Positions 57,094-64,000 of a stretch of 64,000 nt of DNA are shown here, one piece after another; within the stretch, counting starts at the first letter, position 1; the number at the start of each line of letters is the position of its first letter. The stretch covers positions 310,001-374,000 of the forward strand of contig NZ_JAPCHY010000003.1 of the NCBI RefSeq assembly GCF_026107455.2. Reading direction: 5' to 3'. Under the pieces are notes generated by a model. It was not told the origin of the DNA. It worked only from the letters and a program-made list of their open reading frames with translations, and did no database searches. The position numbers and the translations under genes are program-made. This DNA is from Xanthomonas chitinilytica. Its GTDB lineage: Bacteria > Pseudomonadota > Gammaproteobacteria > Xanthomonadales > Xanthomonadaceae.

Positions 57094-57812
57094 GGTGATG
57101 GCTTCCGTGCGGTTATATGGGCGGTGAAATATTTATTGCGACTATCGGGGGGTGGGTTGGCTGATTCCCCTTCTTTTTCTCTTATGCCAAAGTCGCGTGG
57201 AATGCTTGATTCAATGCGTGGGTAATTCTCTTTCCAGAAGTGGGTGGTAACTCCCGATCCGTCTATAAGCTCGTCTGGCATCAGATGCGAAATGAATTTT
57301 GTCTCGCCCTCTGTTCCGGATGCGGCCAGAGCCGTTGTTAAGGCATTGAACTCCCATTGGCAAACGCCACGCCCATAGTAATCGGCTGCTTCCATCAGAT
57401 CAGTGTGGATCGTTGCCAAATATTGATTGGCCGCTACCTTACGGTACTCCACCGGCACACTGTTGCGTGTCGGTGCACGTTGGACGCCTGCGAAGTTGTC
57501 CCTGGGCGGCAAGCAGGTTTCTCCCACGATGTTGTAGGACGCATATCCATTGACCACGGCGAACGGCCCGGGCGCATCCTCGATGGTCAGGGTGATCTCG
57601 TAGGCCTGCGATGGATTGGCCTTCTGGCGATACGGATTGGGGTAGGGGTCTTCGTTGCTGTCCATGGAGCACCCGGGAAGGAGGGCGAGCGGCAAAATGC
57701 ACGCAAGGCCTATGCGCCAGATGGGAAGGAGGCCTGGGCGAAGGCGGCGGCGGCCGGCATGAGGGCCATCGCTGCGCTGTGGGCTTGACGAAGGGCGGTG
57801 GTTCCAGAGCAC
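57090..57812 (-). CDS. Lipoprotein, putative immunity partner of the lipase
   Basis: The frame gives 240 residues from 57812. A lipoprotein signal IWRIGLACILPLALLPGC sits near residue 31-48, with a long basic n-region, so a later non-ATG start is possible. The mature domain is beta-rich with Cys pairs (GETCLPPRD, GVCQWEFNALTTALAASG) and ends HITARKPSP. It is not a known enzyme. A periplasmic lipoprotein directly upstream of and overlapping a lipase effector fits an immunity protein. The base composition is visibly less GC-rich than the flanks. Confidence 0.65.
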   Translation of the reverse strand: MLWNHRPSSSPQRSDGPHAGRRRLRPGLLPIWRIGLACILPLALLPGCSMDSNEDPYPNPYRQKANPSQAYEITLTIEDAPGPFAVVNGYASYNIVGETCLPPRDNFAGVQRAPTRNSVPVEYRKVAANQYLATIHTDLMEAADYYGRGVCQWEFNALTTALAASGTEGETKFISHLMPDELIDGSGVTTHFWKENYPRIESSIPRDFGIREKEGESANPPPDSRNKYFTAHITARKPSP

Positions 57813-58091
57813 CTCAATGTCCTTTTGAAGTCGGAATGCGGCGACTATGCCACGGCAGAAACGGGGTCGACCGCAGTCGAATGGTTTTCATGGCGCATGT
57901 CACGGATTTGCTGCCCGGTCAAACCCGGGAGCGCGGCAGTGGTGCGGGATCCCTTCTGCAGTCCCGGAAGGCGCTTATAACCGGAAGCGACGACGCTGAT
58001 GCCGAGCGGTCACAAGTCGCGGTTGCAACCATCGGATCGCCGCCGGCCAGGCTGGGCTATGGTCACGGCTCCCGACTTCGCGAGCCCCGTG

Positions 58092-59378
58092 ATGACCGAC
58101 CCGCAATGGAAGCCCGAGACCATCGCCGTGCACGGCGGCTACCGGCCCGACCCGACCACCCGCGCGGTGGCGGTGCCGATCTACCAGACCGTGGCCTATG
58201 CCTTCGACGATACCCAGCACGGCGCCGACCTGTTCGACCTGAAGGTGCCGGGCAACATCTACACGCGGATCATGAATCCCACCACCGACGTGCTGGAGCA
58301 GCGCATCGCCGCGCTGGAAGGTGGCATCGGCGCGCTGGCGCTGGCCTCGGGGCAGGCGGCGGTCACCTATGCGATCCAGACCATCGCCGAAGCCGGCGAC
58401 AACATCGTCTCCTCCAGCGCGTTGTATGGCGGCACCTACAACCTGTTCGCGCACACGCTGCCGCAGTTCGGCATCGAGGTGCGGTTCGCCGACTACGACG
58501 ACCCGGAAGCCTTCGCGGCGCTGATCGACGAGCGCACCAAGGCGGTGTTCGTCGAATCCATCGGCAACCCGCGCGGCAACGTCACCGACATCGAGGCGGT
58601 GGCCAGGGTCGCCCATGCCCACGGCGTGCCGGTGATCGTGGACAACACCGTGGCCACGCCCTACCTGCAGCGGCCGTTCGATTTCGGCGCCGACATCGTG
58701 GTGCATTCGCTGACCAAGTACCTCGGCGGCCACGGCAACAGCATCGGCGGCGCGATCGTCGATTCCGGGCGCTTCCCGTGGGCCGAGCACCGGCAGCGCT
58801 TCCGCCGCCTCAACGAGCCGGACGTCAGCTACCACGGCGTGGTCTATACCGAGGCGCTGGGGCCGGCGGCATACATCGGCCGCGCGCGGGTGGTGCCGCT
58901 GCGCAACACCGGCGCGGCGATCTCGCCGTTCAACTCGTTCCTGATCCTGCAGGGCATCGAGACCCTGGCGCTGCGCATGGACCGCATCAACAGCAACGCG
59001 CTGGCGGTGGCCGGCCACCTGCAGCGGCACCCCAGGGTGGCGTGGGTGAACTATGCCGCGCTGCCCGACCATCCCGAACACGCGCGGGTGCGCAAGTACC
59101 TGCGCGGGCAGGGCTCGGGCGTGCTGACCTTCGGCCTGCCCGGCGGGCGCGAGGCCGGGGCGCGTTTCCTCGATGCGCTGCAGCTGTTCACCCGGCTGGT
59201 GAACCTGGGCGACGCCAAATCGCTGGCCACGCATCCGGCGTCCACCACCCATCGCCAGCTGGATGCGGCGGAGCTGGAGAAGGCCGGGGTGTCGCTGGAT
59301 ACGGTGCGGCTGTCGATCGGCATCGAGCACATCGACGACCTGCTGGCCGACCTGGAGCAGGCGCTGGCCAAGGCATAG
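58092..59378 (+). CDS. metY: O-acetylhomoserine sulfhydrylase (MetY-type)
   Basis: The product has 428 residues from [20 protein letters not shown]; the frame stays open further upstream. This Cys/Met-metabolism PLP enzyme makes homocysteine from O-acetylhomoserine and sulfide. Features are [45 protein letters not shown], and the PLP Lys in [11 protein letters not shown] (about 209). The length is typical for MetY and longer than MetZ/MetB (about 390). It is transcribed alone; nothing definite was seen in the 279 bases upstream. Confidence 0.92.
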   Translation: MTDPQWKPETIAVHGGYRPDPTTRAVAVPIYQTVAYAFDDTQHGADLFDLKVPGNIYTRIMNPTTDVLEQRIAALEGGIGALALASGQAAVTYAIQTIAEAGDNIVSSSALYGGTYNLFAHTLPQFGIEVRFADYDDPEAFAALIDERTKAVFVESIGNPRGNVTDIEAVARVAHAHGVPVIVDNTVATPYLQRPFDFGADIVVHSLTKYLGGHGNSIGGAIVDSGRFPWAEHRQRFRRLNEPDVSYHGVVYTEALGPAAYIGRARVVPLRNTGAAISPFNSFLILQGIETLALRMDRINSNALAVAGHLQRHPRVAWVNYAALPDHPEHARVRKYLRGQGSGVLTFGLPGGREAGARFLDALQLFTRLVNLGDAKSLATHPASTTHRQLDAAELEKAGVSLDTVRLSIGIEHIDDLLADLEQALAKA

Positions 59379-59564
59379 GTGCCGGCCCGGGATATCCGCC
59401 GGAGGCACGCAGGGACAGGTTTCCCGCTTGCCGGCCGGTGGCGCCGGGCCCGATCATCCGTGGCCGGATCGCGGCCCGGTCGCCGCCATTTGCGCAGGAT
59501 CGGGAACGCCGTCGCTGCCGGTGCCTGCGAGCATGGGCGGCAACCGTCACCGGAGAGCGTCCAG

Positions 59565-60443
59565 ATGAAGGATTCCACGCGTGTCCGCCACGACCTGGGT
59601 ATCGATCGCGTCGTCGCCCGCCTGCAGCGATGTCTTGCCGAGGGCCTGCCGTTGCCGGACGTGGCCGAACTGGCGGCGCTGGCGCACCAGTCGCCGTTCC
59701 ATTTCCAGCGGGTGTATCGCGCCCTGACCGGCGAGAGCATCGGCCGCACCGTGGTGCGGCTGCGCCTGCTGCGTGCGCTGCAGCTGCTGGAGCGGCCCGG
59801 CGCCAGCGTCACCGAGGCTGCGCTCGGCGCCGGCTACGGAACCCCGCAGGCACTGGCGCGGGCGTTCCGGCAGGAACTCGATGCCAGTCCGAGCGCGCTG
59901 CGTTCGCGGCCGGCATTGTTGCAGGCCGAGCGCACCCGGTTGTCGCAACCGCCGCCGTTGCCGGCGGACGCGGCGCCGCTGCAGGTAACGGTGACGACGC
60001 TGGAGCCGCTGCAGGTGCTGGCGCTGCGCAAGCGCGGTCCGTTCGAGGAACTGGATGGCGCGTTCGGGCGGCTGTTCGAATGGGCTGCCGGGCAGGGCCT
60101 GGTCGAGCGGCTGCGGCAACTGGTGGGCATCCCGCTGGACGACCATCGCGACGTGCCGCCGCCGCGTTTCGCATTCGATTGCGCGATGGCCTTCGATGCG
60201 GCCCTGCCGGGGCCGCCGGCGCCGATGCGGGTGTTGCGGCTGGATGGCGGCCGCTACGCGGTATTGCGCCACGTGGGCAGCTATCTGGAGCTGGAGGCGG
60301 CCACCGACCGGCTGCTGGCGCGCTGGTTGCCCGGCAGCGGCCACGCGCTGCGCGATGCGCCGATCCACTACCACTACCTGGACGACCCGGAAGAAGTGCC
60401 CGAGTCGATCCTGCGCGCGGACATCCGCGTGCCGCTGCGCTAG
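59565..60443 (+). CDS. AraC-family regulator with GyrI-like effector domain
   Basis: The product has 292 residues. The two helix-turn-helix units of AraC lie at the N-terminus (about 15-110): LPDVAELAALAHQSPFHFQRVYRALTGESIGRTVVRLRL and VTEAALGAGYGTPQALARAF. A GyrI/Rob-type ligand domain follows (about 135-292) with EPLQVLALRKRGPFEEL and LDGGRYAVLRHVGSY. Such proteins bind small cationic or drug-like molecules. CGGAGAG precedes the ATG. The target is unknown. Confidence 0.9.
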   Translation: MKDSTRVRHDLGIDRVVARLQRCLAEGLPLPDVAELAALAHQSPFHFQRVYRALTGESIGRTVVRLRLLRALQLLERPGASVTEAALGAGYGTPQALARAFRQELDASPSALRSRPALLQAERTRLSQPPPLPADAAPLQVTVTTLEPLQVLALRKRGPFEELDGAFGRLFEWAAGQGLVERLRQLVGIPLDDHRDVPPPRFAFDCAMAFDAALPGPPAPMRVLRLDGGRYAVLRHVGSYLELEAATDRLLARWLPGSGHALRDAPIHYHYLDDPEEVPESILRADIRVPLR

Positions 60444-60479
60444 AGCATTTTTCGACCCAACTGTTTACACCCCCGACGC

Positions 60480-60640
60480 AGGCCCGTCGTCCCCGCAGAG
60501 CTTGCCTCCGCGAAGGCGGAGGCCGGGGCCCGGAAGAAGTCGCTGGGCGACCAGCGCTGTGCGCCGTCGGGGGCTTTTCCCGCCTGCGCGGGGCGACGGA
60601 AGCCGGGTCTCTTTTGGACTTCCGGCCTGGAAACGCTCCA
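60480..60640 (-). repeat. Dispersed repeat relic between the AraC and ybaL genes
   Basis: On the minus strand this reads CAGCGCTGGTCGCCCAGCGA and a CCTGCGGGG-type part in the same order as 48880-48990. It fills most of the 252-base convergent gap, together with a CTCCGCGAAGGCGGAG hairpin. No gene was seen. Confidence 0.55.
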
Positions 60641-60695
60641 GTCCCGCGATTGCCGGACGGCGGCGGGCCGAGGCCGCGGCGCCCGCCGCGAAGGC

Positions 60696-62396
60696 TCAGA
60701 CCACCGGGATGCCGTGCTGGCCCATGCTGCGGTACGGCGGGGTGGACATCACCATCTCCGCCAGCGAATGCGCCAGCTCGCGCTCGGCCATCACCGTGCC
60801 GTCGGCACCGTGTTCCAGCAGGTGCTTGACCTCGGCATCGCTGTGCGCGCGCGCCAGCAGGGTCAGGCCGGGGTTGATCGCGCGCAGCTTGGCCAGCGCC
60901 TCGCCCGATTCCAGCGGCTGCGGAATCGCCAGCACCGCGATCTTGGCGCGTTCGGGATGGGCCTCGGCCAACACCCGGTCGGCCGCGGCACTGCCGCGGA
61001 TGCCGGGGATGCCGGCGGCGTGGGCGCGCTCGACGTGTTCCTTGTTGTCGTCGATCACCAGCACCGGCACGCCGCGGTCGCGCAGGACCTGGGCCAGGGT
61101 GCTGCCGACGCGGCCGTAGCCGATGACGATGGCGTGGTCGTGCAGGTCCAGCGACGGACCCGGCGGCAGTTCCGGCTCCACCGTCACCGGCGCCTGCTCC
61201 TGGTGCTTGGCCTGCCAGCGGTCGAGCAGGGCGAACACCAGCGGGTTGAGCATGATCGAGATCAGCGCGCCGGCCAGCACCAGCGCCTGGCCGGTGGGCG
61301 GCAGGATCTTCAGCGCTACGCCCAGCCCGGCGATGATGAAGGCGAATTCGCCGATCTGCGCCAGCGAGGCGGAAATGGTCAGCGCGGTGCTGCTGGGGTG
61401 GCCGAAGGCGCGCACGATCAGGAACGCGGCGGCCGACTTGCCGAACATGATGATCGCGGTGGTGGCCAGCACCTGCCACGGGTGTTCGAGCAGGATGTGC
61501 GGGTCGAACAGCATGCCGACCGAGACGAAGAACAGCACCGCGAACGCGTCGCGCAGCGGCAGCGAGTCGTTGGCGGCCTTGTGGCTCAGTTCCGACTCGT
61601 TGAGCAGCATGCCGGCGAAGAACGCGCCCAGCGCGAACGACACGCCGAACAGCGCCGCCGAGCCGAACGCCACGCCCAGCGCGATGGCCAGCACCGACAG
61701 GGTGAACAGCTCGCGCGAGCCGGTGCCGGCGATGCGCTCGAGGATCCACGGGATCACCCGGCGGCCGACCACCAGCATCACCGTGACGAACAGCGCCAGC
61801 TGCAGCAGGGTCAGGCCGATCTTGCTCATCACGCTGGTGACGGTGTGGGTTTCGGCCGCGGCTTCCGGGCCGAACACGCCGGCCAGCACCGGCATCAGCA
61901 CCAGCGCCAGCACGCAGGCCAGGTCCTCGACGATCAGCCAGCCCACCGCGATCTTGCCGCGCATGGTCTCCAGCAGCCGGCGTTCCTCCATCGCCCGCAG
62001 CAGCACCACGGTGCTGGCGGTGGCCAGCGAGAAGCCGAAGATGATGCCGTGCAGCGCCGGCCACCCCATCAGTGCCGCCAGCCCCCAGCCGAGCAGCGTG
62101 GCCACGGCGATCTGGCCGATGGCGCCGGGGATGGCGATGGCCTTCACCGTCATCAGGTCCTTCAGCGAGAAGTGCAGGCCGACGCCGAACATCAGCAGCA
62201 TCACGCCGATCTCGGCCAGCTGGTTGGCCAAGGTCTGGTCGGCGACGAAGCCGGGTGTGAACGGTCCGACGCAGATGCCCGCCACCAGGTAACCGACCAG
62301 GGGAGACAAGCGCAGCTTGTTGGCCAGGGCGCCGAAGATGAAGGCGAGCCCCAGGCCAACGGCCACGATGTTGATCAGGTCGGTGTCATGGTGCAT
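60696..62396 (-). CDS. ybaL: Kef-type K+/H+ antiporter YbaL
   Basis: The product has 566 residues. The CPA2 membrane domain (about 1-395) has PLVGYLVAGICVGPFTPGFV and ASTVVLLRAMEE, very like E. coli YbaL. The C-terminal TrkA-N domain has IGYGRVGSTLAQVL (about 425) and IDDNKEHVE for nucleotide binding. It is expected in the inner membrane for potassium or proton exchange under control of the nucleotide domain. It stands alone between convergent and codirectional genes. Confidence 0.93.
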   Translation of the reverse strand: MHHDTDLINIVAVGLGLAFIFGALANKLRLSPLVGYLVAGICVGPFTPGFVADQTLANQLAEIGVMLLMFGVGLHFSLKDLMTVKAIAIPGAIGQIAVATLLGWGLAALMGWPALHGIIFGFSLATASTVVLLRAMEERRLLETMRGKIAVGWLIVEDLACVLALVLMPVLAGVFGPEAAAETHTVTSVMSKIGLTLLQLALFVTVMLVVGRRVIPWILERIAGTGSRELFTLSVLAIALGVAFGSAALFGVSFALGAFFAGMLLNESELSHKAANDSLPLRDAFAVLFFVSVGMLFDPHILLEHPWQVLATTAIIMFGKSAAAFLIVRAFGHPSSTALTISASLAQIGEFAFIIAGLGVALKILPPTGQALVLAGALISIMLNPLVFALLDRWQAKHQEQAPVTVEPELPPGPSLDLHDHAIVIGYGRVGSTLAQVLRDRGVPVLVIDDNKEHVERAHAAGIPGIRGSAAADRVLAEAHPERAKIAVLAIPQPLESGEALAKLRAINPGLTLLARAHSDAEVKHLLEHGADGTVMAERELAHSLAEMVMSTPPYRSMGQHGIPVV

Positions 62397-62499
62397 CGGG
62401 GCTCGCAGTGGGGCGGGAAGTCACCCGATTCTAACGTGCCGAGGGCAGGTTCCACGACAGAAATTGTGGGTTTTCAACATCCTGCGGCCGCGCCGGGGC

Positions 62500-62973
62500 T
62501 CACGGCGGCGCCTGGCCGACCACGATCTCGATGCGCCGCATCGGCGACAGGCAACCGGCCAGCAGCGTCGGCTCGGTCTGGCCGGAGCAGAACAGGTCCC
62601 ACAGGCGCTCGGCATCGCCCACCACTTCCAGGTGCAGCCGGTCGGCAGCCACGTCGCGGTCGATCAGGGCGCGTTGCAGGGCCCGGCCGTATTCGGCGGC
62701 GCGTTGCATCGCGACCTCGCTGCCGGCGGTGTGGTCGTGGTGCGCATACAGCGTGACCGGTGCGTCCGGGGACTCCTGCAGGCGCCGCGCCAGGGCGTCC
62801 AGCCATTCCCCGGGCGAGGTGGACAACGGGCCATCGTCGGGGTTGAACAGCGCGGTGGGTACGGTGAATACCTGCTCGGGCGTGTCGCCGGCCCTGGCCG
62901 TGGGCAGTGCCGGCGGCGCGGCCAGCAGCAGGGCGGCGATCAGCGACGGCAGGGTAGTGCAGAGACGGGGCAT
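62500..62973 (-). CDS. Small exported OmpA-like protein
   Basis: The product has 157 residues from MPRLCTTLPSLIAALLLAAPP, a signal peptide (a start at 63006 would add eleven residues). The mature part has an OmpA-C-like half: PVTLYAHHDHTAGSEVAMQRAAEYGRALQRALIDRDVAADRL, i.e. the strand–helix of the peptidoglycan-binding fold with VGDAERLWD in place of the usual G.G...P. Two Cys (LFCSGQ and AGCLSP) may form a disulfide. The role is unknown. Confidence 0.6.
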   Translation of the reverse strand: MPRLCTTLPSLIAALLLAAPPALPTARAGDTPEQVFTVPTALFNPDDGPLSTSPGEWLDALARRLQESPDAPVTLYAHHDHTAGSEVAMQRAAEYGRALQRALIDRDVAADRLHLEVVGDAERLWDLFCSGQTEPTLLAGCLSPMRRIEIVVGQAPP

Positions 62974-62995
62974 GGCGAAGGCTCGGCAACGAAAA

Positions 62996-63027
62996 GCCCA
63001 CGACACCCCATGAAGGGCGTCGTGGGC
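62996..63027 (-). terminator. Terminator of the TonB receptor at the window edge
   Basis: GCCCACGAC and GTCGTGGGC pair; on the minus strand the stem is followed by TTTTCGTTG. It lies 14 bases after the receptor stop. Confidence 0.8.
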
Positions 63028-63040
63028 GGGCCGGCCGATG

Positions 63041-64000
63041 TTACCAGCGGTAGGCGATGCGCCCGTAGGCGTAGGCGCCGTTGAAGCCGAACGGCGAAAG
63101 GTTGCTGTACGGGAACTGGCCGCTGGTCGAGTTGGCGACGCTGTTCTCGTCCGGATACTCGTTCAGCACGTTGTCCGCACCGACGGTGATGGTCCAGTTC
63201 TGGGTGGGCCGGTAGCTGGCCGAGACGTCCACCAGCCACTTGGCGCCATAGGTCTGGTCGTTCGCCGGCGAGGCGGTGCGGGTGGTCACGCTGCCGTAGC
63301 GGGTGGTGCCCAGCGAGAAGTCCCAGTGCTCCAGGCTCCACACGCCGTTGACCAGGAACTTGGTGCGCGGGAAGCCCTCCTCGATGCGGCCGCGCTCGGT
63401 GCGGTCGATGCGTTCCAGGTCCAGGCCGTTGCTCTCCAGCGCCGGCGGGTTGGCGGCGATGCGGGTCACCTCGGTCTTGGAGTAGTTGTAGCCGGCGGTC
63501 AGGTCCAGGTGGCTGCCGCCCAGGTCGAAGCGGTAGCTGCCGACCACGTCCACGCCGCGGGTGCGGGTGTCGATGGCGTTGGTGAAGTAGCGGCCGCCGT
63601 TGACGCCGTAGATGCCCTGCGACTCCAGCAGCGCACGCACCGCGTCGCCGGTGAGGTTGGAGGACAGCACGATGCGGTCGTCCACCTCGATCTGGTAGGC
63701 GTCCACGGTGATGTACAGCGCGTCCACCGGCTGCAACACCAGGCCCAGGCTGTAGGACAGCGATTCCTCCGGCTTCAGGTCCTCGGCGCCGAAGGCCTTG
63801 GCCACCGCGCTGGAGGCGGGGAAGGTGCGGATCTCGAACGGTGTCGGGATGCCGGCCAGGTAGGTGGTGCTGATGGTCTGGAAGTTCTGCTGGGCCAGCG
63901 ACGGCGCGCGGAAGCCGCTGGAGACGGTGCCGCGCAGCGCCACCTGGTCGGTGAAGGCGAAGCGCCCGGACAGCTTGCCCGAGACCTGGCTGCCGAAGTC
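63041..64000 (-). CDS. TonB-dependent receptor, C-terminal part (runs off the window)
   Basis: The frame is open to the last base and gives the last 319 residues; the real start is beyond 64000 (the internal Met at 63943 is not a start). Barrel strands include ALRGTVSSGFRAPSLAQQNF, ILSSNLTGDAVRALLES, RGVDVVGSYRFDLGGS, and the end NGAYAYGRIAYRW with a terminal aromatic residue. It resembles the end of the receptor at 45.6-48.1 kb (GFRAPSL/NFRAPSL, YGR[IL]), so both belong to one subfamily. Confidence 0.9.
   Translation of the reverse strand, partial: DFGSQVSGKLSGRFAFTDQVALRGTVSSGFRAPSLAQQNFQTISTTYLAGIPTPFEIRTFPASSAVAKAFGAEDLKPEESLSYSLGLVLQPVDALYITVDAYQIEVDDRIVLSSNLTGDAVRALLESQGIYGVNGGRYFTNAIDTRTRGVDVVGSYRFDLGGSHLDLTAGYNYSKTEVTRIAANPPALESNGLDLERIDRTERGRIEEGFPRTKFLVNGVWSLEHWDFSLGTTRYGSVTTRTASPANDQTYGAKWLVDVSASYRPTQNWTITVGADNVLNEYPDENSVANSTSGQFPYSNLSPFGFNGAYAYGRIAYRW

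Noticed and set aside
63041-63943. TonB receptor as a complete 300-residue protein starting at 63943
   Set aside because: The frame is open to the end of the window and the barrel pattern continues beyond this Met; it is the 3' part of a larger gene.

Overview
The window reads as chromosomal DNA of a gammaproteobacterium of the Xanthomonadaceae (Xanthomonas/Stenotrophomonas/Pseudoxanthomonas group). The grounds are its high GC content, the coaE–pilD–pilC–pilA–pilB–pilR–pilS–sucCD gene order, an EstA-type GDSL autotransporter, TonB-dependent receptors, GTAG-type palindromic repeats like those of Stenotrophomonas, and family-typical protein sequences. The genus cannot be settled from sequence alone. 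Coding density is high, with many 1–4 base ATGA/GTGA overlaps that define operons.

Layout. 0–8.6 kb: housekeeping and transport (end of a SpoU rRNA methyltransferase, a zinc-ribbon methyltransferase, M28 peptidase, mscL, an FAH-family hydrolase, a Rieske protein, a DASS/RCK transporter, and the operon thiS–thiG–trmB). 8.7–15.4 kb: autotransporter esterase, tRNA-Gly(CCC), rimK, a candidate small RNA, a small exported protein, a two-component system, then a repeat-rich gap. 15.4–25.2 kb: coaE, a ParE/ParD-like toxin–antitoxin pair, and the type IV pilus core (pilD, pilC, pilA, pilB, pilR, pilS) with a sigma-54 promoter in front of pilA. 25.5–27.6 kb: sucCD.

27.8–36.8 kb is the most interesting part. 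On the plus strand ubiD–ubiU–ubiV, and convergent to it a minus-strand operon that starts with one reading frame joining a complete AroQ-type chorismate mutase domain to the SCP2-fold protein UbiT, followed by nadA and nadB. UbiT, UbiU and UbiV together form the known O2-independent ubiquinone hydroxylation module. A perfect FNR box (TTGATGCAGATCAA) lies in front of the mutase–UbiT gene, and a weaker FNR-like dyad lies in front of ubiD. Both sit exactly 29.5 bp from a possible -10 element, the class II activator geometry. nadE follows on the other strand. The locus looks like an anaerobically induced quinone/NAD supply module with a link to chorismate.

36.8–45.5 kb: a five-copy GTAG palindrome array, bamD, rluD–pgeF–DUF4166–DCC protein (all overlapping), and the trehalose operon otsB–GH15–otsA. 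45.6–55.2 kb: TonB receptor, DUF3574 lipoprotein, a secreted protein whose N-terminus overlaps a dispersed repeat, an NCS2/AzgA-like permease, a DUF3014 protein, and clpB with a heat-shock-like promoter. 55.2–57.8 kb: a less GC-rich, overlapping three-gene unit (lipoprotein, class 3 lipase with a Gln/Ala-rich tail, coiled-coil membrane protein) that looks like an antibacterial effector–immunity locus. 58–64 kb: metY, an AraC/GyrI-like regulator, the Kef-type antiporter ybaL, a small OmpA-like exported protein, and a second TonB receptor cut by the window edge.
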